A stretch of DNA of 19,920 nucleotides from Blastocladiella britannica (Eukaryota > Blastocladiomycota > Blastocladiomycetes > Blastocladiales > Blastocladiaceae), in contig MU624863.1 in assembly GCA_025349905.2 (NCBI GenBank), forward strand, positions 1-19,920, in the 5' to 3' direction. The position numbers and the translations under genes were made by a program. Numbering within the stretch: the first letter of the stretch is position 1; each line of letters begins with the position of its first letter. Below are positions 9,135 to 18,846 of the stretch, in pieces. Under the pieces are notes generated by a model, which saw only the letters and a list, made by a program, of their open reading frames with translations, was not told where the DNA came from and ran no database searches.

Positions 9135-9390
9135 TTATTCGCGGCCGATCACTTGGTACGCGAGCACTGCTGCCGCTGTCAATAGCGTTGCAATCACCAC
9201 GTACCCAGTCGCCATGGAGCTGTCGGCCTTTTTGGAGTCGCGTCGGGATTGGCGCTTCTTTTGGCTGCTTTTCTCGCAAGAGCGTCAAAATTGCAGCAAA
9301 AAAAAAAAAAAACGATTACATTTTCAGCGCTTCAGGTGCAATCGAAATGGCAAAATGGCGTGCGGATGCTCGTTTAAAGGAAGGATCCAT
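9135..9390 (-). CDS. Candidate 66-aa single-pass membrane protein overlapping the AHA1 3' end
   Basis: Two minus-strand exons (9390-9320, 9264-9135) joined by a 55-bp GT-AG intron give 66 aa. It has a mixed N terminus (MDPSFKRASARHF), a very basic stretch (QKKRQSRRDSKK), and one hydrophobic segment (YVVIATLLTAAAVLAYQVI) near the C terminus. Basic segment plus C-terminal membrane anchor resembles small tail-anchored or RAMP4/SERP-sized proteins, but no family match is claimed. The ATG lies inside the last codons of AHA1, a 17-base overlap. The downstream exon looks more like protein than chance sequence; the upstream exon is the weak part. It could instead be an alternative last exon of AHA1, or not a gene. 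Confidence 0.3.
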
Positions 9391-10609
9391 ACCCAAACGA
9401 CATCTTGATCCGGTTAAACACCATGGACCAGTGGTTCTCGACCGCCGCGCGCGCGTCAACAGGCACGCCCACATGCAGCACCTTGACGTCGGTGCCGTCC
9501 GACGTCTGCTTGAACGTCAGCGTGGCGGTGGAGACGGTCCCCGCCGGCCAGCTCGCGAGGCGCCAGCTGGCCAGCACTACCAGCTCGGGCTTGGTCTCGG
9601 GCTTGAGCTCGGCGGTGGCCTGGCCGGCAAAGATGGACCACACGCGCGACAACTCGTCAAACGAGGCCGCACCTTGCGTCCAGTGCTGCAGCTTGCCCAG
9701 GTTGGTGAAGGTGGACGTCGCGTCGTGAAGCGCGCAGTGGAGCGAGACGGACTTGGTGACGATCGTCGAGGACGTGGCCGTCGTTTTTGGGGCTGCTGCT
9801 GCTGCAGGTGCTGCAGCAGTGGATGATGAAGTGGATGACGATGACGCAGTGGTAGCACTTGGCCGAGCCGCGCTCCCAGAAGCAGAAGAAGCAGAAGAAG
9901 AAGCGGCAGCGGCAGCAGCCCGCTCCTTGCCTTTGTTCATGCGCTGCTCGACCGAGAACGTGTCGGCAAACGACGCGCCCGTGTCCATTTGCGCAGCCAG
10001 CCGCTTGCGCTCCTCCAGATCAGCGGTCGGCAACGCGGCGGACGTGACTGCGCCCTCAATAAACACGCCATCGGCCTGGGACGCGACCAGCGCCTTTGGG
10101 AACTGGTCCAGCACCGGCCACAGCGCCGCGGCCAAGTGCTTGCGCAGTGCCGCGCGGATCGGGTCCTTGGCGCGCGCGTCAGCGTCCACAGAAATCTGCA
10201 ACACCAGGTCGCCGCGCTCCGTGTCGTGCGCAATCTCCGGAATCGAGACGGTGCCGGTGGCAGTCACGGGCTCGGTGCCGGTGGTGCCGGCAAGCGTGGC
10301 GGTCCAGTGCAGCGTCAGCGTCAGGTCGTAAATGGTGATGAGCTTGCCTTTGCGCACGTTGAGCGAGCAGTCGCCGGCAATGTCGGTGGCCTTGGTGATG
10401 CGCGCCTCGACGCGATCGTCGCGGACTTGCACGCCGGCCAAATTGGCCGCCAAGTAATCCTTGGCAAACGGCAGGGCATCCTTTGTGACCCAGTGCCAGT
10501 TGCCCACGTTCTGTATTTTCTTGGTTAGTTACGTGATCGATGCATATTGGACTGAATCGTGGTGTACCTTCCAGTTCTTGTCTTCGGTTGGGGTCGCGGT
10601 CTGCGCCAT
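9374..10609 (-). CDS. AHA1: Aha1/AHSA1-type activator of HSP90 ATPase
   Basis: Minus-strand exons 10609-10568 and 10510-9374 give 392 aa. The first exon encodes MAQTATPTEDKNWK; the second opens NVGNWHWVTKDALPFAKDYL, the Aha1 N-terminal motif (usually NxNNWHW). RKGK of the family is present in SLNVRKGKLITIYDLTL. The N-terminal Aha1 domain covers about aa 15-155. An Ala/Ser-rich linker (about aa 205-255) leads to the C-terminal SRPBCC/AHSA1 domain (from about KSVSLHCALHDATSTF) with GAASF, ending FNRIKMSFGYGSFL. In the cytosol the family binds the HSP90 middle and N domains and stimulates ATP hydrolysis. The linker is longer than in yeast Aha1 (350 aa). The intron (10511-10567, 57 bp) is needed to join NWK to NVGNWHW. 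Confidence 0.93.
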
Positions 10610-10796
10610 TATAGTTCTTTATACAGTTGATACCGGGGGTAGTGCACGCGCGAAAGAGAGCGCGAGTCCATTATTTTCCCTTGCAAAAAAATTCAACGAA
10701 GAAAATTCGACGACATTCGACGAAAACGTGATCTTTGCGGACACGACGCTGCCCGGCCGTTATAGCGCATATACACATATATAAACGACACTGGTG
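10610..10796. promoter_or_regulatory. Shared divergent promoter of AHA1 and the R-SNARE gene
   Basis: 187 bp between two start codons. Three copies of ATTCRACGA lie at 10691-10699 (A), 10705-10713 (G) and 10715-10723 (G). Between the first two, GAAAATTC (10701-10708) matches the minimal nGAAnnTTCn heat-shock element. TGCGGAC occurs at 10736-10742. TATATAAA at 10778-10785 is only 11 bp before the SNARE ATG. Confidence 0.5.
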
Positions 10797-11854
10797 ATGG
10801 ACGCCCATGCGATTCCCGGGCACTTGTTTGCGCTGGCCATTCTCCGAGCTGGTCGCGTGCTGGCCGATTTCCAGCTTTCACCCGCACCCCACACGGGCGG
10901 CAGCTCGGCATTCGCATCGCCGCCGCACAATGGTCATTTGGAAGCGGATCCGACGCAGCCTTTGCTTTCCGAAGCATCGCTCGATCCACCTCCTTCAACT
11001 ACTGGCTATGGAACGAATCAGAAATTCCCTGCCGGGACGACGACGAGCCTTGTCCGCACGATCCGGCCCTTGCTTGCTCAAATCGAGCGCGAAGGCATTG
11101 GTCGTGCGTCCATTCCGCCAAAGTTAGATCTATTTCCTTTTTAAACCTTTGAATTTTTTTAGACTCACAATTCATTCCTTGTAGACGAGTCATACATTTC
11201 ATGTCCAGCAGCGGCGGGCTGATTGTCGCTCTCTTTGCGACCGAGGAATATCGTGTGTTCCAAGTTTTGGTGAAATGGAAAAGTACCTAACGAGAGTTGA
11301 AAACAGCATCACGGCTTGCGGTTGTGATCCTCAAGGATCTGGTCGACACTGTATCCAAGACCGCCGTCACTGCACCGTGCCCGCTTGCAGCTGATCTTGA
11401 GATGTTGGTGGTTTGTGCTGCCAAATGATCTTTTTCATAATGAAGATTACTGACTTAAAAAAAAAAAATTTAACAGAGATCCCGCGAGGCAGCAGCAGCA
11501 GGAGACGTGTTCACGACTGCCCGCGCGCAGTTGGACGACACCAAGGACGCCATGCGCGCCAATCTCGAGCGGGTGCTGGATCGTGAAGAGCGGCTGACGG
11601 ATCTGGCGGCTCGCTCGGATGCCCTGCAGATCCACGCAGTGCGGTTCTTTTCGGCGTCGCGCGACGTTGACCGGGCCGAGCGTCTCAAGGCGATTCGGGT
11701 CAAGTTGGCGGTTGGATTTGCCGTCCTTGTACTTTGCTTACTTGTTTTTTTGTTGAGCTAATCTAACCCCTCCATGACATAGATCATCATCGCCATGGTC
11801 GTGTGGTTTGGTTGCGGGTTCCCACTGCTCGATCGGTGTCGGCCGAGGTACTGA
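10797..11854 (+). CDS. Longin-domain R-SNARE, VAMP7-like (273 aa)
   Basis: Exons 10797-11122, 11185-11252, 11307-11410, 11477-11728, 11783-11854. The longin domain (about aa 1-145) opens HLFALAILRAGRVLADF, has an inserted Ser/Pro/Thr-rich loop of about 45 residues, and continues LIVALFATEEYPSRLAVVIL. The R-SNARE motif (about aa 180-240) reads ARAQLDDTKDAMRANLERVL, then DREERLTDLAARSDALQ; the zero-layer Arg is in VLDREERL (about R202). A membrane anchor follows (KLAVGFAVLIIIAMVVWFGC), ending in a Cys/Arg tail. VAMP7 proteins act in late endosome/vacuole fusion. Length exceeds the usual 220 aa because of the longin insert. The final intron (11729-11782) is inferred; if retained, the protein ends VLCLLVFLLS, still membrane-anchored. 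The intron 2 donor (C|GTGTGT) is the only one that restores the longin alignment. Confidence 0.85.
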
Positions 11855-11922
11855 GTGAGAAACCAAACCAAAAGTCAAACCGTCCGTGTACATATGAGTC
11901 ATTGAGAAGCAAAATATATAAA
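11855..11922. other. Convergent 3' region between SNARE gene and minus-strand gene
   Basis: 68 AT-rich bases between two stop codons, including ATATATAAAT near 11909. It probably carries both poly(A) sites. Confidence 0.4.
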
Positions 11923-12572
11923 TCAATTGTCGTCCTCGTTGCCGCCGTCGTCAATATCGTCGTCAGGAATCGGGAGGCCGCGGGCAATGCATGCCTCGCG
12001 CCGGACTCGGCGCAACTCTGCGTTGATCCCGGCATAGCGACGGTGCGCAGCCTGTTCGGCCGACAGTTGCGAGGCAGCGGCGCGGTATTCGGCAGCAAGT
12101 CGAGCAGCACGGAGCGTCTGGTTTGTGGACGCGTACGGACTGTGCGTGTGCAAGTAATTGATCAGCCACTCTTTCTTGTGAAAAAATTGGAATGGTCGCA
12201 CTTGGCTGGCGCGGCATTACAGTCGAGATCCAACATGGGCGACATAAGCGGCGGAGTGGGTGGGGCCTGGAATCCAGACGATGAAGGTGGGTAGAATGCA
12301 AACGATGGCGGCGGTAGTGGTGGCGGTAATGCAGCTGAATGTGATGCGCGCGGCGCATGGCTGGGCATTATCCGCGCGCGCTTGGCGGCAGTTCGGTGGG
12401 GATTCGCGTCGTGCGGCTGCTGCTGCATGATATCCTCGTCATTGTCCGAGTCCTCGCCCGATGTTGGAAGGCTCGAGTAATTCGAGGTTCGTTTGCGTTT
12501 GATGGGACGGCGACCACGGCTGCCACTGATATTATCGTTACCTGTGCCGGCGGCACCGTTGCTGCCGAGCAT
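11923..12572 (-). CDS. Unidentified basic, probably nuclear protein (191 aa in spliced model)
   Basis: Two overlapping minus-strand frames must be joined. The N-terminal frame starts MLGSNGAAGTGND, carries an NLS-like RGRRPIKRKR, an acidic GEDSDNDED stretch, Gln/Pro-rich disorder, and stops at 12162. The C-terminal frame carries FHKKEWLINYLHTHSPYAST, then a charged Ala/Arg-rich helix (AARLAAEYRAAASQL, INAELRRVRREACIARGLP) and an acidic tail ending GNEDDN. A 74-bp intron (12206-12279, donor GTCTGG, acceptor GCCAG) joins them in phase 2: exons 12572-12280 and 12205-11923. The donor is weak. Alternatively one extra base in the homopolymer at 12181-12186 would fuse the frames directly, keeping a CDHSNFFHKKEW junction. 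I do not recognise the family. Nuclear location is inferred from the NLS. Confidence 0.5.
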
Positions 12573-12774
12573 TATCAGCGCACTGGGAAATCGAAATGTT
12601 GGGGCAAATTAATTATGGGAGTGTGTGATGCCAATGACGGCGGCATTCAGAGAGGACAAGCGAGCGTTGGCCCTGCCGGCCCGGGTATCACTTCCCTCCG
12701 CCCCGTTGAAAAACGCATCGGTCTCCCCTCTTTTCTTCTCTTTCGACACTCCACCATCCACTGTAAAATAAAAC
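12573..12774. promoter_or_regulatory. Divergent promoter between the unidentified basic gene and ABCD3
   Basis: 202 bp head-to-head. A pyrimidine-rich stretch (12718-12770, CCCCTCTTTTCTTCTC) precedes the ABCD3 ATG, like the leaders of other genes here. GGCCCTGCCGGCC near 12671 is GC-rich and palindromic at its core. No TATA box is clear. Confidence 0.35.
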
Positions 12775-15383
12775 ATGCCAACCATCTTTTCCACCTTGCG
12801 GCCAAAGACCGTGCTTGGCGTGTCGGGCCTTGCCCTGAGTTCGCGACTTTCTTTATCGGCAAGTAACTCATGCTGACATCCATATGTACAGCCATCTACA
12901 TGACCTACGCCCGCCGTCTGATGCGGTCGCTGGACCCGCGCGATCTGGCACCGTCGTCCGTCACCACCAAGGACGCAGCCAAGGACCCGGAGGCGGCCAA
13001 GCGCGCCACCAAGGAACGCGTCGGCGTCAATGCCAAGTTCGTGGCGCAGATGAAGAAGCTTCTGCCGATCCTGATTCCGGGCATTGCGTCCAAGGAGGCG
13101 GCGATGCTGGGAGCACTGTCGCTGGTGCTGTTTGCGCGCACCTGGCTCGACGTGTGGTTCTCGGGCCTCAACTCGACCGTGGTCAAGGCCATTGTCTCGC
13201 GCAACCGGACCGCGTTCATTGCCCATGCCGTGACCGAGTTTGGTGCCATGGTATTCTTCATTTTCCTTTCGATTTGATGGATACATTCTTCTCATTTTTG
13301 AAATGCGCATAGATGTGGGTGCTCTCGGTCGTCAACAACTCGCTCAAGTTGTGCATCTCCAACATTGCCCTGTCCTTCCGCACGCGTCTGACCCGTCACG
13401 CGCACGAGCAGTACCTGCGCGGCCTGACGTTCTACAAGGCCACCACCATTGATCAGCGTCTCGCCAACATTGATCAGCTGCTGACGCAGGACATTGAAAA
13501 GATGTGCGACAGCGGTACCTAATTGCTTCCTTTTCTGGGTGTTCATGTGTCTGTATCTCATTCAAAATTATAATGCAGCATCGCACCTCATTTCGGATAC
13601 GCTCAAGCCGATCGTGGACATTGCCCTGTTTGGCTACAAGCTCGGCCAGGCGATCGGCACCGAGGCGCCGTTTGCCATGATCTCGTACTTTTTGTTCTCG
13701 GGTGTGGTCCTGCGGTCGCTCTCGCCGCCGTTTGGCAAGTACACTGCCATTGAACAGAGTCTGGAGGGCCAGTTCCGCTACGCGCACAGTCGTCTCATTG
13801 CTCACAATGAGGGTATGTCGCAATTTTTTTTCTTTTGAAAAAACTGGAACTAACGCGGAAATAAATGACCACAGAAATCGCCTTCTACGGCGGCGCCGAT
13901 CGCGAAAAGACGCTCGTCAACACCGCGTTCGACCGCATTGTCCGCCACGAGTCGCGCGTCATCAACCTGCGGTTTGCCAACGGCATTGTGGACAGCGTGT
14001 TTGTCAAGTACCTTGCCACCATGCTTGCGTACACGCTGCTGGCGCGCCCCGTGTTTGATCCCTCCAAGGCCACGGCGCGCATGGGTATTGCGTCGGCCGA
14101 TCCCACCAAGATCATGGTATGCCATTTTTGATTTTGCATGTTTTTTTTTTCAGAGCTCACACACAACCCATGAAAAAATAGTCGGACTACTCGCGCAACT
14201 CGTCGTACCTGGTCAACTTGTCGCAGGCGGTCGGCCGCGTCATCCTTGCCGGTCGCGATCTGACGCGGTTCGCGGGCTACACGTCGCGCGTGTCGGAGCT
14301 GTTTGACGTCCTGGACGACATTAACCACGGCCGTTACGAGGCCCAGATGGTCGGCTCCGAGGGCTCCCAGGGCCAATCGACGCAGGTCACGTCGGCCGAC
14401 CTCAAGGGCCACGTGGTGAACAAGTCGGGCGTGATTGAGTTTGACCGCGTGCCGATTATCACTCCGAATGGCGATACTCTGGGTCCGTTGTCTAGTTGTG
14501 CTGTCACTTAATTCATTCACATAGGACTCACACATGTATATGGTTATAGTGCGCGAGCTCTCGTTCAAGGTCACTTCGGGCCAAAACACGCTGATCACGG
14601 GCCCTAACGGGTGCGGCAAGTCGTCGCTGTTCCGCATTCTCGGCGACCTGTGGCCCCTGTTTGGCGGCACCGTCACCAAGCCGACGGCCGAGGGTCTGTT
14701 TTACGTGCCGCAGAAGCCGTACTTGGCGCTCGGCACACTGCGCGACCAGGTGATCTACCCGCACACGCGGTCGCAGGCGCTGGCGCGCGGATTCGACGAC
14801 ACCAAGATCCTGGGGCTGCTGGAGACGGTGCGCCTGTCGTACCTGGTGCAGCGCGAGGGCGGGTTTGATGCGGTGCACGACTGGGCATCGGCGCTTTCGG
14901 GTGGCGAGAAGCAGCGCGTTGGATTTGCTCGGTATATCCACACAACTTTATTTTTTGTTAAACGTTGACTGACAAACAAAATATCTTTTATGTAATAGAC
15001 TGGTGTACCACAAGCCGCAGTTTGCCATTCTGGACGAGTGCACGTCGGCCGTGTCGGTGGACGTGGAGGGCATCATGTACACGGCCGCGCGCGACCTCGG
15101 GATCAGCCTGTTCACGGTCTCGCACCGCACGTCGCTGCAAAAGTTCCACGAGTTTGTTCTCAAGTTCGACGGGGAGGGTGGGTACTCGTTTGAAAAAATG
15201 GTGCACCATGCTGATGGATCCACCACCGTGGTCGGTGCTGGCACCGATCCGATGGCGTTTGGCCATGGCAAGTCCAAGTACTCGGCAGCAGAGACCGCTG
15301 CGGCTGCGGCAACGGCGGCATCGTTGGCGGCGCGTGGTCGGTCGGCGTCGCGCTCTCCTACGCGCGAATCGGCCAAGCAGTAG
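12775..15383 (+). CDS. Peroxisomal ABC half-transporter, ABCD3/PMP70-like (722 aa)
   Basis: Exons 12775-12838, 12892-13250, 13313-13514, 13579-13812, 13875-14116, 14182-14482, 14550-14931, 14999-15383. The membrane half carries PMP70-type segments ([26 protein letters not shown]) and the EAA-like loop [15 protein letters not shown] (about aa 283). [20 protein letters not shown] and NHGRYEAQ are closer to PMP70 than to ABCD1. The nucleotide-binding domain has Walker [10 protein letters not shown] (about aa 485), signature LSGGEKQR (about 584), Walker [11 protein letters not shown] (about 603) and H-loop TVSHR (about 634). Half-transporters dimerise to import acyl-CoAs into peroxisomes. It is longer than human PMP70 (659 aa), with an Ala/Ser-rich tail. 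Exon 1 is the least sure: its donor (GTTCGC, intron 53 bp) gives a clean N-terminal hydrophobic segment; the stronger donor GTAACT at 12863 would leave only a 29-bp intron. Confidence 0.93.
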
Positions 15384-15432
15384 ACCGAGGACAACAAAAA
15401 TAGTATATATTTTTTTTCAACTTTTTACATGT
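15384..15432. terminator. 49-bp convergent 3' region between ABCD3 and GET4
   Basis: AT-rich (GTATATATTTTTTTTC) between the two stop codons. It must serve as 3' end for both transcripts, so the mRNAs very likely overlap. Confidence 0.45.
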
Positions 15433-16577
15433 CTACTGTTGCATCCCGCCCAGCAGCGACGACATGAGATCCTGCAACATGTTACCCTGCGGACGCGGCG
15501 CTTGAATGTTGAACACGGCCTGGCCCACGCGCTCAATCAACTGTTGCTCACGGTTTGTGGTCAGTGCTAACGTTAACCCCAAAAAGTAATGAAATCATTT
15601 GTACCTCTTGAGTCGCCGGATCAGGGTTGGTCAGGTACTGCTGGCAGACAGCCTTGTACCCGCCCGCCGCGGCCTCCCCACGCTGCGCGCACAGAATCAC
15701 AATCTGCGCGAAATTGAGCACGGGCGCATTGTACACGGTGACGGCGTTGGTAGTCGCGGCCGAGGTGGGCAGCGACGCGCTGACCACTTCGGGTTCCAGG
15801 ACCGCCAGTCCTTTGGTGAAGGTGTCAAAGATCGCCACCGCGTGCGCAATGCGCACCGACGACAGGTACTGGAGCACGGGCGCCAGCACCACGCTGGCGG
15901 CGGCACTTGGGGACACGCGATCGCCGTTCTGGTCCACTGCCCGCGACACGGCACGAAGAAGAAGGACACCGTGCGACGTGGCCGACTCGGGCGTGCCGAG
16001 CATCAGGTGGCGGATCGCCTCTTGTTCGCGCCCGGCTATAACAAAAGGCTCCATGAGTTACGAGTGGGCGACGATCGCCACCAAATGATGATTTCGCTTC
16101 ATACCGTTCGAGTACGTGATACCAATGTGGTGATGCAGGGCGGGCTCGCCCGTGGCAAAGTTGCCGCACTTGGACGACCACCTATCATCAAAAAAAAAGA
16201 GGAGTCAGTGTACAATAGCCCATAGACGAAATAAAATATGTACAGTACCGAATACCAACCTTGACCAGCTCCGAGTACTCCTTGGACGCAGGGTTAAACA
16301 GGTTGAGAAGATCAATAAACGTGGCGAGCGTGGTGTCGTCCACGGGCACCGCATTGTCCTCCCAGGTCTTGGTGACGACCGTGGCCATGTCCAGCGCCGA
16401 CCCGAACTGCTTGTGCTCGCACAGGAGCACGGCCCCCGACGTCAGGAGCGCCACCGCGTCGGCAATGCGCTTGCCTTTGACGTAGCGGTTGACCACGGTC
16501 AGGTACATTTGGTGGGCGCCGTAAAAGTCGCCATCTTCCAGCGCAACCTTGAGCTTTGTGAGGACGCGGTCGGTCAT
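15433..16577 (-). CDS. GET4: Get4 (TRC35/CEE) of the tail-anchored protein insertion pathway
   Basis: Minus-strand exons 16577-16249, 16181-16105, 16035-15605, 15540-15433 give 314 aa. The helical-repeat family is recognised by LEDGDFYGAHQMYLTVVNRY, ADAVALLTSGAVLLCEHKQ, SELVKVGIRWSSKCGNFATG, EPALHHHIG, and AIRHLMLGTPESATSHG. PVLNFAQIVILCAQRG is the later helical region. The C terminus is the typical Met/Leu/Gly tail (GNMLQDLMSSLLGGMQQ). Get4 bridges Get5 and Get3 in the cytosol and helps load tail-anchored membrane proteins. The splice CG|GTACTG to G|TGG makes the family's WSS motif, which fixes that junction. At the last junction the acceptor may lie 6 bp earlier, adding QQ. Length matches the family (about 310-330). 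Confidence 0.92.
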
Positions 16578-16641
16578 TCTTAAATTACTGCTCTTTTGAA
16601 GAGTTTTTTCACAACACGTCTCTGAAAGGAACAACTGAAGA
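16578..16641. promoter_or_regulatory. 64-bp divergent promoter of GET4 and the poly(A) polymerase gene
   Basis: Only 64 bp separate two ATGs on opposite strands. CTCTTTTGAAGAG (about 16589-16601) is an imperfect inverted repeat in the middle. No TATA box is seen. Leaders and core promoters must overlap. Confidence 0.5.
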
Positions 16642-18796
16642 ATGGCCACCCCAGCCGTCGCCGTCGTAGCGCCCGCCGCCGACTATATTTCGTTCGATTC
16701 CGATAATGACTCGGCTGCAGAGACGAACCCATGGGCCGCTGGTGCCTCTTCCCAAACAGCAACTAAAACGAAATCAACAACGAACACAAACTCAGTTGCC
16801 CCGCTCGCAGCAGCCGTCCTGGACAATGTGCGCGGCGCACGAAAGCGCGCTCACCCGCACCGCAACGGCTCCTCTTCCCAGGGCAACGACGATTCCGACA
16901 GTGATAGCGATAGCGACAGCGACATTGAAATTGTGGAATCCAATGCGGCCATCACGGCCCGTACCAAGCTGCGACCGCGACACCAGCAGATCGCGCCGTC
17001 TGTGCAGGCAGTGCTTGCTCGCGTGGAGACCGTGGCCCGGACACCCGTTCCTTGGATCGACATGGCGGCATGGACCGAGGATCCCGCCGTGCCGGCTCGC
17101 TTGTGCGTGTATACTCCGCTTTGGCGATGAGCGAGAAATGCCCTGAGCGCGTATTACGATAATACTCACACATGAATGAAATACAACAACAGCCTCCACA
17201 ACGAAATCATCGACTTTGTGCAGTACATCCAGCCGTCGCACGGCGAGCACCAGATCCGTCGCATCGCCATTCACGCCATCCGAACCGTCGTTCAGTCTCG
17301 GTTCGGCGTGCGGTCCTGCGCGGTGCACGTGCACGGCTCACACGACACGCAGCTGTACTTGCCGCACGCCGACATTGACATTGCAGTGGAGTTTAAAGGT
17401 CCCGAGATGCGTCCCGCGCTACTGATCCGGTCGATCCACCAGCTAGCGGAAGTACTGCGATCGAAAAGCGGCGAGTTCAGCCGCGTCGAGGCCATCACGG
17501 GCGCGCGTGTACCCATCATCAAAGTGGTGCACACGCAGACGGGCATTCCGATCGACATCTCGTTCAACCAGTTGTCGGGCATTCAGACCGCCGATCTGGT
17601 GCGCCGCCGTATGACCCAGTTCCCGGCGCTGCGGCCGTTGGTCATGGTCCTGAAACTGTTTTTGTTTTGCCGCGAACTGAACGAGGTGTTTAACGGCGGC
17701 ATCTCAAGCTACACGGTCATCACCATGACCTTGGCGTTCTTGCGCACGCACCCGTTGGTGGCCGGAGGCGTCATTCGCGCCGAGGAAAACTTGGGCACGT
17801 TATTGTTGGACTGGTTCCACCTCTACGGATACGTACAAGTTCCTGGTCGGACTGCCATCACCGAGAGCGGGTTTGTGCCCATGGTATGATCATATCTTAT
17901 CCTTTTTCTTTCATTCTCTTTTAAACTGATAATATTGGTGCGATTGCAAAACAGTTCCAGAGCGGGATCCGAACACGCATTAACCCTGGGAGCTATGTGG
18001 TCGTTGACCCGTGCGACAGCGGTATGGCCGACTGCGCCCGACTTTTTAGAGACTTTAATCTAACGATATCGGAATTGAATCAGCCAACAACTTGACGGGC
18101 GGAGCACGCTTGACCGAGGAAATCCGACAGGCGTTCCGCGGCGCGCACACGCTCCTGAGTCAGGCCATGCACATGTGCAAGGCGGACGGAACGGTGCCCA
18201 AGTCGCTCATTGGTCTGATTCTCTCGGTGCACCCGCGCCTGACCGACCGCCGCCTTGCGCAAGAGTCGCTGTACCGGCTCGTGTTTCCGGACAGCGACAA
18301 GGCCAAGACTGCGTCTGGATCTTCGGAAGTACAACAACAGCAACAGAAACAACGGCACATTCGGAGAAAAGATACAGCGGCACCCATGGCCAGTCATCGG
18401 TCGGCGCCGATGCAACTCGAGGCGGCGTCCAAGCAAGAACCTGCCGCGAGCAAGGAAGTTCCCGCACTCCCCGAGTACGACGAGTACGATGGTGACGAGC
18501 CGTACGACACAACCGTGGTGTTGCCATTGCCCACAAAAAACCTGCCCTCACAAGCAAGCGCCGCTACCGTCCCCATCGACGCCGAGGCCGAGGCCAAGGC
18601 ATTAGCGGCCGCAGCGGCAAAGTCGGAGAAGCGGCGGGCCAAGGCCGCTCGCAAGCGCGAAGCAAAGCGTCTTGAGCGAGCTGCAACTCTGAATGCGTCG
18701 TCCACCTCGCCATCCCTCTCGCGCAGTCCCTCGTCTCCCTCGCGCCAAGCGGTAGAGTACATTGAGATTCTCACCTCGGACGGGGAGATTGTCTGA
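16642..18796 (+). CDS. Trf4/5 (PAPD5/7)-type non-canonical nuclear poly(A) polymerase
   Basis: Exons 16642-17102, 17193-17883, 17955-18021, 18084-18796 give 643 aa. The N-terminal 150 residues are disordered, with a Ser/Asp run (DDSDSDSDSDSD) and the family's Pro-Trp just before the catalytic region (VPWIDMAAW). The core opens LHNEIIDFVQYIQPS. The nucleotidyltransferase motif is HGSHDTQLYLPHADIDIAVE (GS about aa 202, catalytic Asp 214 and 216), with the third Asp in IPIDISFN (about 275). The PAP-associated part contains GGISSYTVITMTLAFLRTHP, NLGTLLLDWFHLYGY, VVDPCDSANNLTGGARLTEE and IRQAFRGAHTLL. The C-terminal 200 residues are Lys/Ala/Ser-rich. In TRAMP this enzyme adds short tails to aberrant nuclear RNAs for exosome decay. 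The first intron (90 bp) has no pyrimidine tract; its acceptor ACAACAG is the only one giving an open frame. Confidence 0.92.
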
Positions 18797-18846
18797 TTGT
18801 GTGGCCCACTTAAATATACTTTTCATATGCCATGCACACGCCCATA
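18797..18846. other. 50-bp convergent 3' region
   Basis: Between two stop codons on opposite strands. It holds TTAAATATACTTTTCATATG and little else, so the transcripts probably overlap at their 3' ends. Confidence 0.4.

Noticed and set aside
9753..10331. 192-codon plus-strand frame across AHA1
   Set aside because: Complement of the AHA1 Ala/Ser linker and N domain; AHA1 has family motifs in its own frame.
11507..11761. Single-exon reading of the SNARE C-terminal half as a complete gene
   Set aside because: It starts inside the SNARE gene at a GTG and lacks the longin domain; upstream exons join it in phase.
12863..12891. Use of donor GTAACT at 12863 for the first ABCD3 intron
   Set aside because: It would leave a 29-bp intron, below the range of all others in the window; the 53-bp option gives a contiguous hydrophobic segment.
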